64,000 nucleotides of DNA from Sphingobium sp. CR2-8 (GCF_035818615.1 NZ_JAYKZY010000002.1:2501-66500), one strand, 5' to 3'; shown: positions 51,699-60,634, numbered from the stretch's first letter. Notes: generated from the letters alone by a model not told the origin. Made by a program: numbers and translations.

Positions 51699-52160
51699 AT
51701 GAGTGGTGATTTCGAAACGGGTTTCGAAACTGAAAGGGCTGAGAGGGTAGGCAAGGCCGAGCGTCTTGATGTCATTCCCTTGTCGAATGGCAACCGTGGA
51801 TGGACTCCGGCGGCGAAGGCGCGGATCATTGAGGAGAGCTTCAAGCAGGGAGCGAATGTGTCTGAGGTGGCGCGGCGTCATGGCATGCTCCCGCAACAGC
51901 TTTATAACTGGCGAGGGCGTTTCCGAGAGCGGGCCGAGGGGATGGCCTTTGTTCCCGCGGTGATCGAAGACCCGGCTGCACCTCCCGTACCGCCGCCATC
52001 TTCCGGGCCACCGGCGCCCTCAGTGTCATCGTTGCCCGCGAGCCTGAGGAGTGGCGGTGAGATCGTCATCGAGACCCGCGGGCTGTCGATCCGCATCCCG
52101 TCGCACGTCGATGCCGACCATATCGAGCGGGTGCTCCTGGCCGCGCGGGTGACCACGTGA
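51699..52160 (+). CDS. tnpA: IS66 TnpA, transposase accessory protein
   Basis: This 153-residue IS66 orf1 product has a helix-turn-helix (GWTPAAKARIIEESFKQGANV, SEVARRHGMLPQQLYNWR). It is followed by a proline/serine-rich linker and a short C-terminal domain (IVIETRGLSIRIPSHVDADH). ATG 51699 is preferred over the longer open frame. Its stop overlaps tnpB by 4 nt. It probably binds DNA together with TnpC. Confidence 0.92.
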   Translation: MSGDFETGFETERAERVGKAERLDVIPLSNGNRGWTPAAKARIIEESFKQGANVSEVARRHGMLPQQLYNWRGRFRERAEGMAFVPAVIEDPAAPPVPPPSSGPPAPSVSSLPASLRSGGEIVIETRGLSIRIPSHVDADHIERVLLAARVTT

Positions 52161-52510
52161 TCATCCCGCCCGGGCCGTTGAAGGTGCTGGTTGCAACCCA
52201 GCCCGTGGACTTCAGGAAGGGCATGGTAGGCCTCGCCTCACTGGTGCAGCAGGAACTGCGGCTCGACCCATTCTCAGGCATGCTTTTTGTCTTCCGGGCA
52301 CGCCGGGCAGACAGGATAAAACTCCTGCTATGGGATGGCACCGGGCTCGTACTCGTGACGAAGCGGTTGCAGGATGGGAAGTTCCGCTGGCCCCGACCGG
52401 GAGACGGCGTGATGAAGCTGTCGGCGGCCCAGGCTTCGGCGTTGTTCGAGGGGCTGGACTGGTCGCGCATGCATGTGCCGCGCGTGCCAAAACCACTTCA
52501 TGCACAGTAG
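52157..52510 (+). CDS. tnpB: IS66 TnpB accessory protein
   Basis: This 117-residue IS66 orf2 product has the family signature VLVATQPVDFRKGMVGLASL, then FVFRARRADRIKLLLWDGTG and LVTKRLQDGKFRWPR. It is required with TnpA for IS66 transposition, although its mechanism is not settled. It overlaps tnpA (GTGA) and precedes tnpC by 67 nt. Confidence 0.95.
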   Translation: MIIPPGPLKVLVATQPVDFRKGMVGLASLVQQELRLDPFSGMLFVFRARRADRIKLLLWDGTGLVLVTKRLQDGKFRWPRPGDGVMKLSAAQASALFEGLDWSRMHVPRVPKPLHAQ

Positions 52511-52577
52511 ATCGCACGCCTGATTCTGTCTGGCGCAGGGGTGTTCCCAGCCGTGCGAAACCGGCTAGAATACGGGC

Positions 52578-54191
52578 GTGGCGGCGCATCCTGAACCCCC
52601 TCTCGAGACCAGCCCGGAGGCTGGATATGACGAGCTTCCCGATAATGTGGAGCAGCTCAAGGCGATGGTGCTGGCCGAGCGCGCTCGCGCGGCGCGGCTT
52701 GAACATATCCTCAAGCTGATCAACCGCTCGACCTTCGGCAAGCGTTCGGAAAAGCTCCCGGTCGATCAACTGGCATTGACGCTGGAAGACCAGGGCGTCG
52801 CCCTTGGCGAAGCCGATGGCTTGCAGGACAAGACCGCCGAGGAGGCCGAACGTTATGGCCTCAGGCCGCGTCGTCGACGGGCTCCGGATGCCGAGCGCGC
52901 ATCACTGCCAGCGCATCTGCCGCGCTTCGAGACAGTGATCGAGCCCGAAAGCCTGGAATGTGCCTGTGGCGGGGCGCTACACAAGATCGGTGAGGACCGG
53001 TCCGAAAGGCTCGACATCATCCCGGCCCAGCATCGTGTGATGGTGACGATCCGACCCCGCTATGCCTGCCGCTGCTGTAGCGACGGCGTTCGCCAGGCGT
53101 TGGCACCGGCACATGTCGTGCCGGGCGGCTTGCCGACCGAAGCGCTGATCGCCGATGTTCTGATCAACAAATATTGCGACCACTTGCCGCTTTACCGTCA
53201 GTCGAAGATCTTCGCCCGGCAAGGCATCGAGATCAGCCGCGCCACTCTGGCGAACTGGGTTGGTCGCGGCATCGCTGCGCTGATGCCGATCACCGACAGG
53301 ATGCGCGCCGATGCGCTTGCCCGTGCCCGTCTGTTCGTCGACGAAACTACGGTCAAGGTGCTGGCACCGGGAACGGGCAAGACGAAAACCGGCTACATGT
53401 GGGTCATAGTGTGCGACGATCGCGCTCATGGCGGCGTCGATCCGCCTCTGGCGCTCTATACCTATATGCCGGGACGCGGAAAAATGTGGGCCAGGCAGTT
53501 GCTAGGGTCATACCAGGGCATCCTACAGGTCGATGCCTGGCAGGCTTATGACCAGTTCGGCAAGGATGATAGCGCCGACGCCGGCGTCACGAAGTCCTTT
53601 TGTTGGGCTCACCTGCGACGCGGCTTCGTCGATGCAGGCAGCGATGCCCCGGTCGCGCAGGACGCCTTGCAGCGCATTGCCGAAATCTATCGCATCGAGA
53701 AGGAAATCCGGGGGCGCGCGGCCGAGGAACGCCTTGCCGTCAGGCAGGAGCGAACCCGTCCACTGGTCGACAAGCTCCATGCCTGGTTCGCCGCCACCGC
53801 ACCGCGCATGATGGCTGGATCGGCAACGAGCGATGCGATGAAATATGCGCTCAAGCGCTGGGCGGGCTTTACCCGGTTCCTCGACGACGGCAGGATCGAG
53901 ATCGACAACAACGCCGCCGAACGGGCCGTCAGGCCGGTGACTCTCCAAAGAAAAAATGCACTCTTCACCGGCCACCAACTCGGCGCCGAAAACTGGGCAG
54001 CGATCTCCTCGCTGGTCGAAACCTGCAAGATGCTGGACGTCAATCCCTACGCCTATCTCTGCGATGTCCTGGCCCGGATCATCACCCGCGCAGACACCGA
54101 TCCCATCGACGATCTGTTGCCGTACAACTGGCTCGATGCCAACGCCGCCCAAGCTTCGTTCGAACTAAGCAGCATCGCAAGCGCCGCCTGA
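52578..54191 (+). CDS. tnpC: IS66 TnpC transposase
   Basis: This 537-residue DDE transposase has an N-terminal coiled coil (EQLKAMVLAERARAARLEHI), a zinc-ribbon (ECACGGAL ... YACRCC) and a catalytic core. The acidic residues are in LFVDETTVKVLAPG, LQVDAWQAYDQF and EIDNNAAERAVRPV. The IS66 C-terminal segment ENWAAISSLVETCKMLDVNP is present. It starts at GTG 52578. Full length, no lesions seen. Confidence 0.95.
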   Translation: MAAHPEPPLETSPEAGYDELPDNVEQLKAMVLAERARAARLEHILKLINRSTFGKRSEKLPVDQLALTLEDQGVALGEADGLQDKTAEEAERYGLRPRRRRAPDAERASLPAHLPRFETVIEPESLECACGGALHKIGEDRSERLDIIPAQHRVMVTIRPRYACRCCSDGVRQALAPAHVVPGGLPTEALIADVLINKYCDHLPLYRQSKIFARQGIEISRATLANWVGRGIAALMPITDRMRADALARARLFVDETTVKVLAPGTGKTKTGYMWVIVCDDRAHGGVDPPLALYTYMPGRGKMWARQLLGSYQGILQVDAWQAYDQFGKDDSADAGVTKSFCWAHLRRGFVDAGSDAPVAQDALQRIAEIYRIEKEIRGRAAEERLAVRQERTRPLVDKLHAWFAATAPRMMAGSATSDAMKYALKRWAGFTRFLDDGRIEIDNNAAERAVRPVTLQRKNALFTGHQLGAENWAAISSLVETCKMLDVNPYAYLCDVLARIITRADTDPIDDLLPYNWLDANAAQASFELSSIASAA

Positions 54192-54246
54192 TCACTCAGA
54201 TGACAGCACCGCTCCCAAGGCCACGTGGGGGATTTTTACCGCTTAC

Positions 54247-54254
54247 GATTGAGT
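54247..54254 (+). repeat. Right target-site duplication of the IS66 element
   Basis: GATTGAGT follows the right inverted repeat directly and matches 51614-51621. Confidence 0.95.
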
Positions 54255-54322
54255 CCCTTTCTCTGACGGTGTTTCTGCGCGCGGATTCGTTTCCTCCTTT
54301 CAGGCATACTGGCCGCGGAACC

Positions 54323-56020
54323 TCAGACCTTTTGGGCCCGCCACGCGGACAGCACCGCATTGACATCCAGCGCTGCAGGGGCGGTCGCCCATGCTGTCGC
54401 AAATGATGCATCGTCACTGGCAGGACGAGGATCAGGCGCAGTGATTCTGATACGCGTCGGCATGATTACCGAGTTGCCCAAAAGGATGGCTTCCCCTCGA
54501 CGTAGCGTCGAGAACATCGATGTGATTCCTCGAACTGAATCCGGCAGCAGATTGCGGACATAAGACTGATCGTCTGGGTTGGAGATTCGCAGGCAAAGGA
54601 AGCTGCCACATTGCGAAAGGATGGTGCTGGAAAGTTCGCGCGGCCGCTGGCTGATCACCGTCAGGCTGATTCCATATTTTCGTCCCTCCTTAGCGATACG
54701 CTCAGCCGATTTACGTGCCGCCTCGCATGCGGGGTCGTTGTCCGAAAGGTAGATATGCGCTTCGTCTGCGAAAACGGCTATCGGATAGCGCTCATCCTTC
54801 AGGCGGCGATGCCAGTAAGCGAAATCGAACAAGCAGCGCTGAATGAGTGAAATGATGGAGGCACGCACGTCGAAGGGCGTCGAGCTTAGGTCGATCACAA
54901 CCACCTTCTTGCGGCCGCCATCCAGTTCACCCAGCAACCGACGAAATAGATCGGACATCGTGGTCGACGACGTGTAGGTCTGTGGCTTGAAGATTAGGTC
55001 ATACCGCTGGTCATTCAAACGGGAGTCAATGCGCATCAGAAGGCGCGTAAATTGACCATATAAAGGTCCATTCACAGGCTTCGTAGCGCCGGGCACCTTT
55101 TCGGTATCCAGTCGCCGAAATTCGTCTACGATCTCACTCAGCGAAAAATGGACCGGAGTATCGATCGTTATCTTTGGAATGCCGAGCGTTTGATTTTCCG
55201 CGTCGTTCTGTTTGGCGGCCTGAAGCAGTTCCTTGAACTTCGCGATCTGATTGGGCGCCGAGGATTCGGCTCGGTCAACCATTAGCCCGAGAAGCTCTTC
55301 GGAATTCATGAGCCAGTAAGGCAGTTCGAGATCCGTCGCAGAGATCACCTCGGCTTGATCGCCGAAAGCCTCTCCATACTCGCCATGCAAGTCGAATAAA
55401 ACCACTGTCGCCTGTGGGAATTCGCAGAGACGCTGGATGATAGACGCGACCGTCCAGGATTTGCCGCCGCCAGTCTGGCCTAGGATCGCTGCGTGCCGTG
55501 TCAAAAATGAGTTTAGGTTGATCTTCGCGTCTTGCGCCGGGATGAGTGAAAGACGGCCCAGCGAAAAGTCACCATCGGCATAGCCCGCATAGATTGCATC
55601 GATCATGCGGTCATCCACCGCAAACACCGGTGCATTGACCGTCGGGAGCACGTCAGTGCCGCGCTCGAATTTTCCGTTGGCGTCGACTGTGCCTACTGGC
55701 ACGGTCGAAAGCGTGCGCGATACACGGTCGATCAGCAGCACATCGGCCTCTGCGGCATGACGCATTTCGGGGGAGGATATCCTCTCCTCCTTCATCTCGA
55801 TACCTGTAACCATAGACAGCAGGAAACCAGACGGCAAAGAGACTAGGACGAAGGTCCCCGGCTGCCCAATCAGGAGCGGAACTGGCCCATCCGGACTGGG
55901 CACATCTACGGTCATACTCGCCGGCACACCCGCGCCATCTTCCGCCTGATCGTCCAGCAGGGAAACGAAAACCTGATCACCGGAGACAGCGATAATCTTC
56001 CCGATCCTATATTCCGTCAC
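54323..56020 (-). CDS. herA: HerA-type ATPase of a SIR2-HerA defence pair
   Basis: This 565-residue FtsK/HerA-family hexameric ATPase starts MTEYRIGKIIAVSGDQVFVS with an N-terminal HAS-barrel-like beta domain. Walker A, GQTGGGKS, is at 181-188 and Walker B, AVFADEAHIYLSD, follows, then ISQRPRELSSTILSQCG with candidate arginine fingers. It lies 12 nt after the SIR2 gene on the same strand. In known SIR2-HerA systems the ATPase forms a ring carrying the NADase and activates it upon phage infection. The cellular DNA-repair HerA is the alternative, but that is paired with NurA, not SIR2. Confidence 0.93.
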   Translation of the reverse strand: MTEYRIGKIIAVSGDQVFVSLLDDQAEDGAGVPASMTVDVPSPDGPVPLLIGQPGTFVLVSLPSGFLLSMVTGIEMKEERISSPEMRHAAEADVLLIDRVSRTLSTVPVGTVDANGKFERGTDVLPTVNAPVFAVDDRMIDAIYAGYADGDFSLGRLSLIPAQDAKINLNSFLTRHAAILGQTGGGKSWTVASIIQRLCEFPQATVVLFDLHGEYGEAFGDQAEVISATDLELPYWLMNSEELLGLMVDRAESSAPNQIAKFKELLQAAKQNDAENQTLGIPKITIDTPVHFSLSEIVDEFRRLDTEKVPGATKPVNGPLYGQFTRLLMRIDSRLNDQRYDLIFKPQTYTSSTTMSDLFRRLLGELDGGRKKVVVIDLSSTPFDVRASIISLIQRCLFDFAYWHRRLKDERYPIAVFADEAHIYLSDNDPACEAARKSAERIAKEGRKYGISLTVISQRPRELSSTILSQCGSFLCLRISNPDDQSYVRNLLPDSVRGITSMFSTLRRGEAILLGNSVIMPTRIRITAPDPRPASDDASFATAWATAPAALDVNAVLSAWRAQKV

Positions 56021-56032
56021 TTCGCGTCCCCC

Positions 56033-57067
56033 TCACTTGAACATTTCGACGAATTTGCTGAACTTCCAGCAATCCGTCCCAGTGGTATGAGCGACGCCCT
56101 TTGCGATGCCGCCGGTGTCAAAACCGGCGTTAAAGGCTCCGGCGGTTTTTAAGGCAGCCATGCCGTCGGTCTCCTTGTCGCAGAGCGCAAACAGCCGGAT
56201 CCCGCCGCCGTTCACTAGGGGCGTTAGCAAGTTCTCGTTTATGTGGTCATCGCCGAAGCTGAACCCGCAGCTCGCAACATATTTGCACTCGGCGCCGAGC
56301 GCGTTGCGTGCCGCGGTGAAGAGCGCATCGTGAGGAGCGTGGAGAGTCTCCATCACCTTACGCCGCCTCGGGAGGATCATGACCCGCCGGTCGGTAGGAT
56401 CAATGGCATCTGGATGCCGCTCGAAAAATCGCCCATCTCGGCCAAACCAAGAAACCGAACCATGGAGCTTTATGAGTCGCACCGTCAGCACGGGGTGCTC
56501 AGCAAAATTCGCTTTAACGCGACGCCCGCATGACAGCGCAAAGCGTTGCGGATCGAAAAACCGCTCGACAGACCCCACAAACCCAGTTTCAATGACGACC
56601 CCGGCTTCCGCGCCGGCCATTTCAAACAGAAGATCGTAGTTCGTGCTGAAGATGTGCACGCAAGCTGGTGCTCCGAAGGCGCGCTTCTTCAACGATTCCA
56701 ACAACTGGACGTGGAGGTCCAATGTCGGCTTCTTAACGCTGAGAATGATATCTGTGACCAGTTCGCGAAGTCGGGTCTCAAGATCGTAAAACCGGGTTTG
56801 AGCGGACGAGATCGCGTGCGAGATAACCAGATCTGCGATAACCTCGACGTTCGGATCACCCCATGAAGGATTGTAGCTTCTACCGGCTGCGTTCAGGACT
56901 TCGTCCAGTGCACTCTTCTCGGCCGTGTTCAACGCACCCACGACGGACTTGGTGAGTCCAGCCATCATAGGATAGCCCGCCTCCAGCGACGTCCCCGCGC
57001 CGAACAGAAATCCCGTAGTCTGCAACCCGCCGCTTTTCAAATTCGGCAGAACATCTTCTAGAATCAC
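56033..57067 (-). CDS. SIR2-domain NADase effector
   Basis: This 344-residue protein has a SIR2 Rossmann fold. The NAD-binding start GFLFGAGTSLEAGYPMMAG is at about residues 19-37, FSTNYDLLFEMAG holds the conserved Asn-Tyr-Asp, and RLIKLHGSVSWFG the catalytic-type His-Gly. No zinc-binding cysteine set of deacetylase sirtuins is seen. In defence systems such proteins degrade NAD to stop infected cells. The gene starts at GTG with AAGG close by and is first of the SIR2-HerA pair. The upstream 500 bp has no gene I can support. Confidence 0.92.
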   Translation of the reverse strand: MILEDVLPNLKSGGLQTTGFLFGAGTSLEAGYPMMAGLTKSVVGALNTAEKSALDEVLNAAGRSYNPSWGDPNVEVIADLVISHAISSAQTRFYDLETRLRELVTDIILSVKKPTLDLHVQLLESLKKRAFGAPACVHIFSTNYDLLFEMAGAEAGVVIETGFVGSVERFFDPQRFALSCGRRVKANFAEHPVLTVRLIKLHGSVSWFGRDGRFFERHPDAIDPTDRRVMILPRRRKVMETLHAPHDALFTAARNALGAECKYVASCGFSFGDDHINENLLTPLVNGGGIRLFALCDKETDGMAALKTAGAFNAGFDTGGIAKGVAHTTGTDCWKFSKFVEMFK

Positions 57068-57448
57068 CTTGCCCCCGAGTGCGATGTCACCTGATTATTG
57101 GGTAATTTCACAAATACATGACGAACATCAACCCACTTATCAGTACTGCTCTCGCACCGGGCCGGATGATGATGGATGACTCTGCCAAATGAAAGGCGGA
57201 CAGGCTGGGCCTAGGGGCTAAAAATTCCCTGCTGAACGTCCGTGAAGTGGCAACTGATGCTGTTCACCGTAGCCCATCGCCAGTGCAGCCATGCCGGTCG
57301 CATCGTCGGTCATGAAGAGTTATGCAAAGAGAGGCACGCTAGGCTAGGGCCAGTTTGAGGAGTGGTGCGATGTCGCGGCTCCTGGTTGCCACAAAACCAG
57401 CTTGAAATCGGGCGTTCGCAGGTCCATGTTGCGACCACGGGCCACCGT

Positions 57449-57509
57449 TGTAACTCCGAAACCGAAACTCGACGAAAATCGCTAACCTGTAACTCGAAAA
57501 CCGAAAACC
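57449..57509 (+). repeat. Imperfect direct repeat in a gene-poor stretch
   Basis: GTAACTCCGAAACCGAAACT (57449-57468) and GTAACTCGAAAACCGAAAAC (57488-57507) are related copies 39 bp apart in the region between the SIR2 gene and the next frame (57068-57567). The rest of that region shows no gene. Meaning unknown; possibly part of an element boundary or operator. Confidence 0.4.
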
Positions 57510-57567
57510 GAGGCGGCCCCCAACAAAGACGATCGCGAAAGCGGCCGCTTGCTGAGGTTTTGTGGTT

Positions 57568-57795
57568 ATGAACAGGTGGATGTGGCAGGCTACGGCCTCT
57601 GTCGTTCGGGAACTTCTTAAATCGGGTCATGTGAAGCTCGGGGCGGCTTTGTTCGCACTCGTAGTCGTTTGCTCGACGACGGCGTTCGCACTAGCCGTTC
57701 TGGCAAGTGGAAAAGCCGCGTCTAGCGGGATGGACCTAGCCAAGAGCCAGCTCGAGCCTAAGGGCGGTGTGCCGGTTACCAAAAGACATCACTAG
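57568..57795 (+). CDS. Small single-helix membrane protein
   Basis: This 75-residue frame starts MNRWMWQATASVVRELLKSG and has one hydrophobic helix (KLGAALFALVVVCSTTAFAL), ending GGVPVTKRHH. A GTG two codons earlier is also in frame. No strong ribosome site is visible and no family is recognised. Coding is plausible from composition and the clear helix, but it stands alone at the edge of the defence region. Confidence 0.4.
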   Translation: MNRWMWQATASVVRELLKSGHVKLGAALFALVVVCSTTAFALAVLASGKAASSGMDLAKSQLEPKGGVPVTKRHH

Positions 57796-58120
57796 TTTAT
57801 CTTAGAGCGCAAACCCGGCCGGTGGGTGAGCATTAGGCGAGTAGCAGGTTTCGGCCTGACCGACCGTTCACGCCCTATCTGCTAAAGGGCGTGATTTGGT
57901 CGGGGCGCACCTTTGAGCGAACGGCGGCTATACCAGCATCCCCGCGCGTAACCAGACATTCGCCTATCGGCCAGCTTTGGATAGCTGCCCTTCCGGACCT
58001 GGAGATCGAAAATTGGTCCCTGTATGGCAAAGAAGGGTCGGCGGGAGAAGTGGCGATCCCGAGCGACGCGCTTGGCCTCCGATCAGCGAAATGGAGCGGC
58101 ACGCTCCCATTTTCCCAGCT
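57796..58120. other. Intergenic region with a small dyad, no gene seen
   Basis: The stretch contains an inverted repeat, CACGCCCT (57869-57876) with AGGGCGTG (57886-57893), and no convincing frame with a start. The frame that crosses it on the plus strand continues through the tetR gene on the opposite strand and is rejected. Confidence 0.4.
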
Positions 58121-58726
58121 TCAATCTGCGGCCTCATCCCAGAAGCTCATTAATGACGTGATTGCGGCGTCGATCTGCAACAGCGGTACGCCATCTCTTG
58201 CTTCAAATGATATGCCGCTCAAGAAGGTGCTGAATATCCTTGCCATTGCCGTTGTGTCAGTGCTTGGGTGCAGATCTCCGTTCGCTTTAGCTCGCGCCAC
58301 ATGCCGGTAGATACCTTGACGATTGCGTTCGCGCTCCTGTGCAAGAAGAGCTTCTACCTGTCGGTTTTCAGGTGAGCAGTTGTTGGCGCCCAGCATGATC
58401 AGGCAGCCCGGGGGATGCGATTGTGCCGTTTGCATAGCTGCGGACTCACGCAATGCCGTTTCGATTGCATCGCGCGGCGTGTGGGTGTCGTCTTTTAGGG
58501 GGGCGGTCACCTGTCCATAGGATCCGATATATCGGTCTACCACTTCGTGGAACAGAGCCTCCTTGGAGGTGAAAGCCGCATAGAAGCTGGCTGAGGATAG
58601 CCCGCCCATGCTTTCGCGCAACTGCGCCAAAGAGGTCGGCTCGTAACCCTGAGCCCAGAAAAGCGTCATTGCAGTATCGATAGCGGCGTCTCGATCAAAG
58701 GCGCGCGGCCGTCCCGTGCGTGGCAT
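58121..58726 (-). CDS. TetR family repressor
   Basis: This 201-residue regulator has an N-terminal HTH (AIDTAMTLFWAQGYEPTSLA) and a C-terminal ligand domain. Three in-frame ATGs exist; the third (MPRTGRPRAFDRDAAIDTAM) is chosen because GGAG lies 6 nt before it and the family usually starts so. It is divergent from an MFS exporter gene, and two matching 24-bp operators lie in the gap, so it most likely represses both itself and the exporter until a drug-like ligand binds. Confidence 0.92.
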   Translation of the reverse strand: MPRTGRPRAFDRDAAIDTAMTLFWAQGYEPTSLAQLRESMGGLSSASFYAAFTSKEALFHEVVDRYIGSYGQVTAPLKDDTHTPRDAIETALRESAAMQTAQSHPPGCLIMLGANNCSPENRQVEALLAQERERNRQGIYRHVARAKANGDLHPSTDTTAMARIFSTFLSGISFEARDGVPLLQIDAAITSLMSFWDEAAD

Positions 58727-58737
58727 TGCCATCTCCA

Positions 58738-58761
58738 TTTATGGACCGAACAATCTATAAA
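58738..58761. promoter_or_regulatory. TetR operator, proximal to tetR
   Basis: A 24-bp imperfect palindrome, TTTATGGACCGA then ACAATCTATAAA, begins 12 bp before the chosen tetR start. It matches the second site at 21 of 24 positions. Confidence 0.65.
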
Positions 58762-58789
58762 TCATTGCCAGCCCGATGTCACTTATGTA

Positions 58790-58813
58790 TTTATGGATCG
58801 ATCAATCCATAAA
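58790..58813. promoter_or_regulatory. TetR operator, proximal to the exporter gene
   Basis: TTTATGGATCGA then TCAATCCATAAA is palindromic at 22 of 24 positions and ends 11 bp before the exporter ATG. Together with the copy at 58738 it brackets the shared promoter region. Confidence 0.75.
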
Positions 58814-58824
58814 TGTGAGTTCTC

Positions 58825-60036
58825 ATGCCGAACGAAAATTCCAACGGGTCCAATGACGCCATGCCAGTTTCCGCGCTTCTTGCGCTTGCGATGACTGGTT
58901 TCATCTGCATCGCGACGGAAACCCTGCCGGCTGGCCTTTTGCCGCAGATATCTTCTGGTATGGGCATTTCATCGGGGCTCGCGGGACAAACTGTCACCGC
59001 TTATGCGATCGGCTCGCTGATCGCTGCCATTCCCCTGAGCATAGCTACGCAAGGATTGCGGCGGCGCAGCGTCCTTTTGCTGACGATTGTCGGCTTTCTG
59101 ATCTTCAATTCAATAACCGCGCTCTCGCACCATATTGTTCTCACAATGACCGCGCGCTTCATGGCCGGCATGTCGGCGGGATTGGCCTGGAGTCTGCTTG
59201 CAGGATATGCGCGCCGGATGGTCGCCCCCGAACAGCAGGGCCGGGCGATGGCGATCGCCATGGTGGGAACACCCGTAGCTCTGTCGTTGGGCGTTCCTTT
59301 CGGAACCTGGTTAGGCTCCGTTGTCGGCTGGCGTTCTGCCTTTGGGGTGATGTCATTTCTTACGATTGTGCTGATCCTATGGGTGTTGGCCAAGGTCCCT
59401 GATTATCCCGGCCAGCTTCGCAGCGCGCGCATGCCCATCTATAGCGCGCTTAGGACGCCGGGGGTTCGACCCGTTCTTGGCGTGGTCATCAGCTGGATGC
59501 TCGCACACAACATCCTTTACACATATGTGGCGCCGTTTGTGACACCTGCTGGCCTGGCGAACCATGTGGATCTTGTACTGCTCATATTTGGCATGGCCGC
59601 TCTGGCCGGGATATGGGTGACCGGTAAACTGGTGGACCATTTCTTGCGGTTGACCGTGCTTGCGAGCCTCGCGTTTTTCGGCCTGATCACGTTGATCTTT
59701 GCGTTGGATGCGCAATCCGCCATCGTAATCTACGCCGGCACCGCGGTCTGGGGGCTGACCTTCGGCGGAGCGGCGACTTTGCTCCAGACCGCCCTCGCAG
59801 ATGCCGCCGGCGCCAGTGCAGACACAGCTCTTGCGATGAATGTTGTTGCCTGGAATGGTGCGATCGCAGCGGGCGGCATTGCTGGCGGCTTCATGCTTGA
59901 GACATGGGGGGCAACAGTATTTCCCTGGGCCATGTTTGCGTTAATATTGGTTGGTTTCATGCTGGCATGGTCAGCACGTGCGTACGGCTTTCCTGCAGGA
60001 AGCCGTACAGGAGATGTTGCGGTCATCGGGCATTGA
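58825..60036 (+). CDS. MFS exporter, AraJ/drug-resistance type
   Basis: This 403-residue major facilitator has twelve likely helices. It starts MPNENSNGSNDAMPVSALLA, and helix 1 contains ATETLPAGLLPQIS, the DHA1 subfamily opening. Motif-A-like STATQ-region residues (IATQGLRRRSVLLLT) follow helix 2. Such proteins export sugars, amino acids or drugs by proton antiport; the substrate is unknown. Control by the divergent TetR protein is supported by the operators. Confidence 0.92.
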   Translation: MPNENSNGSNDAMPVSALLALAMTGFICIATETLPAGLLPQISSGMGISSGLAGQTVTAYAIGSLIAAIPLSIATQGLRRRSVLLLTIVGFLIFNSITALSHHIVLTMTARFMAGMSAGLAWSLLAGYARRMVAPEQQGRAMAIAMVGTPVALSLGVPFGTWLGSVVGWRSAFGVMSFLTIVLILWVLAKVPDYPGQLRSARMPIYSALRTPGVRPVLGVVISWMLAHNILYTYVAPFVTPAGLANHVDLVLLIFGMAALAGIWVTGKLVDHFLRLTVLASLAFFGLITLIFALDAQSAIVIYAGTAVWGLTFGGAATLLQTALADAAGASADTALAMNVVAWNGAIAAGGIAGGFMLETWGATVFPWAMFALILVGFMLAWSARAYGFPAGSRTGDVAVIGH

Positions 60037-60351
60037 GCTAGCTAGTCGGTGTTCCAGCATGAGTGCAGCAAGGTCTTCGATTTTGCCGCACCCTAAGGCA
60101 GCCGGAATTACAAGCTGACTGTCTGTAGTTGGAGAACTGATATTGGCCGCTGGACGTCTGATTTGGGTCGTCGTGAGACAAAGACTTTTGCTCTGCAAAA
60201 AATCTGTCCGTATTAACAAGGTATCTATAGAACAGATCGCCCTTCCTAGCCTGGAGCGAGATCGAAAGGTTTACCTGCCCATTCATGTCGCACGTGGAAT
60301 CGTTGGCACTTCTGGGAACGCCAGCGGTTGGCAGACTGAGGAGAGTGCTTC
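60037..60351. other. Intergenic region, no gene seen
   Basis: About 315 bp after the exporter gene. I see no coding frame or RNA gene I can support; it must hold the promoter of the small gene at 60352. Confidence 0.45.
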
Positions 60352-60525
60352 ATGTCCGACAGGATCGTGTCGATAGGGTTTCTGACCGAGCGAGACCTAA
60401 AGCGGCTGGGCGACGGCTTTCAGCGTCATTTTCCTATATCCAGCGACGACATGTTGGCCGATCTGATGGCGAAGCTGGATCGCGTGCCGCCCGTTGGAAT
60501 GGCAAAGCCAAGAGATAGGCGATAA
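60352..60525 (+). CDS. Small hypothetical protein, 57 aa
   Basis: A 57-residue frame starts MSDRIVSIGFLTERDLKRLG and continues DGFQRHFPISSDDMLADLMA, ending MAKPRDRR. GAGGAG lies 9 nt before the ATG. The frame is well composed, mixed helix and turn. Similar short proteins are common in sphingomonads and of unknown function. A bidirectional hairpin terminator follows. Confidence 0.7.
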   Translation: MSDRIVSIGFLTERDLKRLGDGFQRHFPISSDDMLADLMAKLDRVPPVGMAKPRDRR

Positions 60526-60584
60526 CGGACAGGTTGGGCTATGCCCCTTTTTGGGCGGCAGGGTCTAAGGCTCCGCGGGCGAGA

Positions 60585-60614
60585 AAAACGGCGCGAAAAG
60601 ACCCGCGCCGTTTT
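60585..60614. terminator. Bidirectional terminator
   Basis: AAAACGGCGCG (60585-60595) and CGCGCCGTTTT (60604-60614) form an 11-bp stem with A and T tracts on the two sides. It can end the plus-strand small gene and the convergent minus-strand entericidin gene. Confidence 0.85.
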
Positions 60615-60634
60615 CGCTATTTACCTATCCACTC

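Larger units (their letters stand above)
51622..54246 (+). mobile_element. Complete IS66-family insertion sequence
   Basis: A 2625-bp element is bounded by perfect 22-bp inverted repeats (GTAAGCGGTAAAAATCCCCC plus AC at 51622-51643; complement at 54225-54246). It contains tnpA, tnpB and tnpC in the standard order and an 8-bp target duplication. All three genes are intact, so it may be active and is recent. It landed in the gap between the ends of the giant nuclease gene and the convergent HerA gene, disrupting neither. Confidence 0.97.

Noticed and set aside
53600..54406. A 268-residue frame crossing the right end of the IS66 element
   Set aside because: Out of frame with tnpC, Arg-rich, and it runs across the insertion boundary.
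57891..58310. A 139-residue plus-strand frame before the tetR end
   Set aside because: Half of it is antisense to tetR, with no ribosome site and no recognisable domain.
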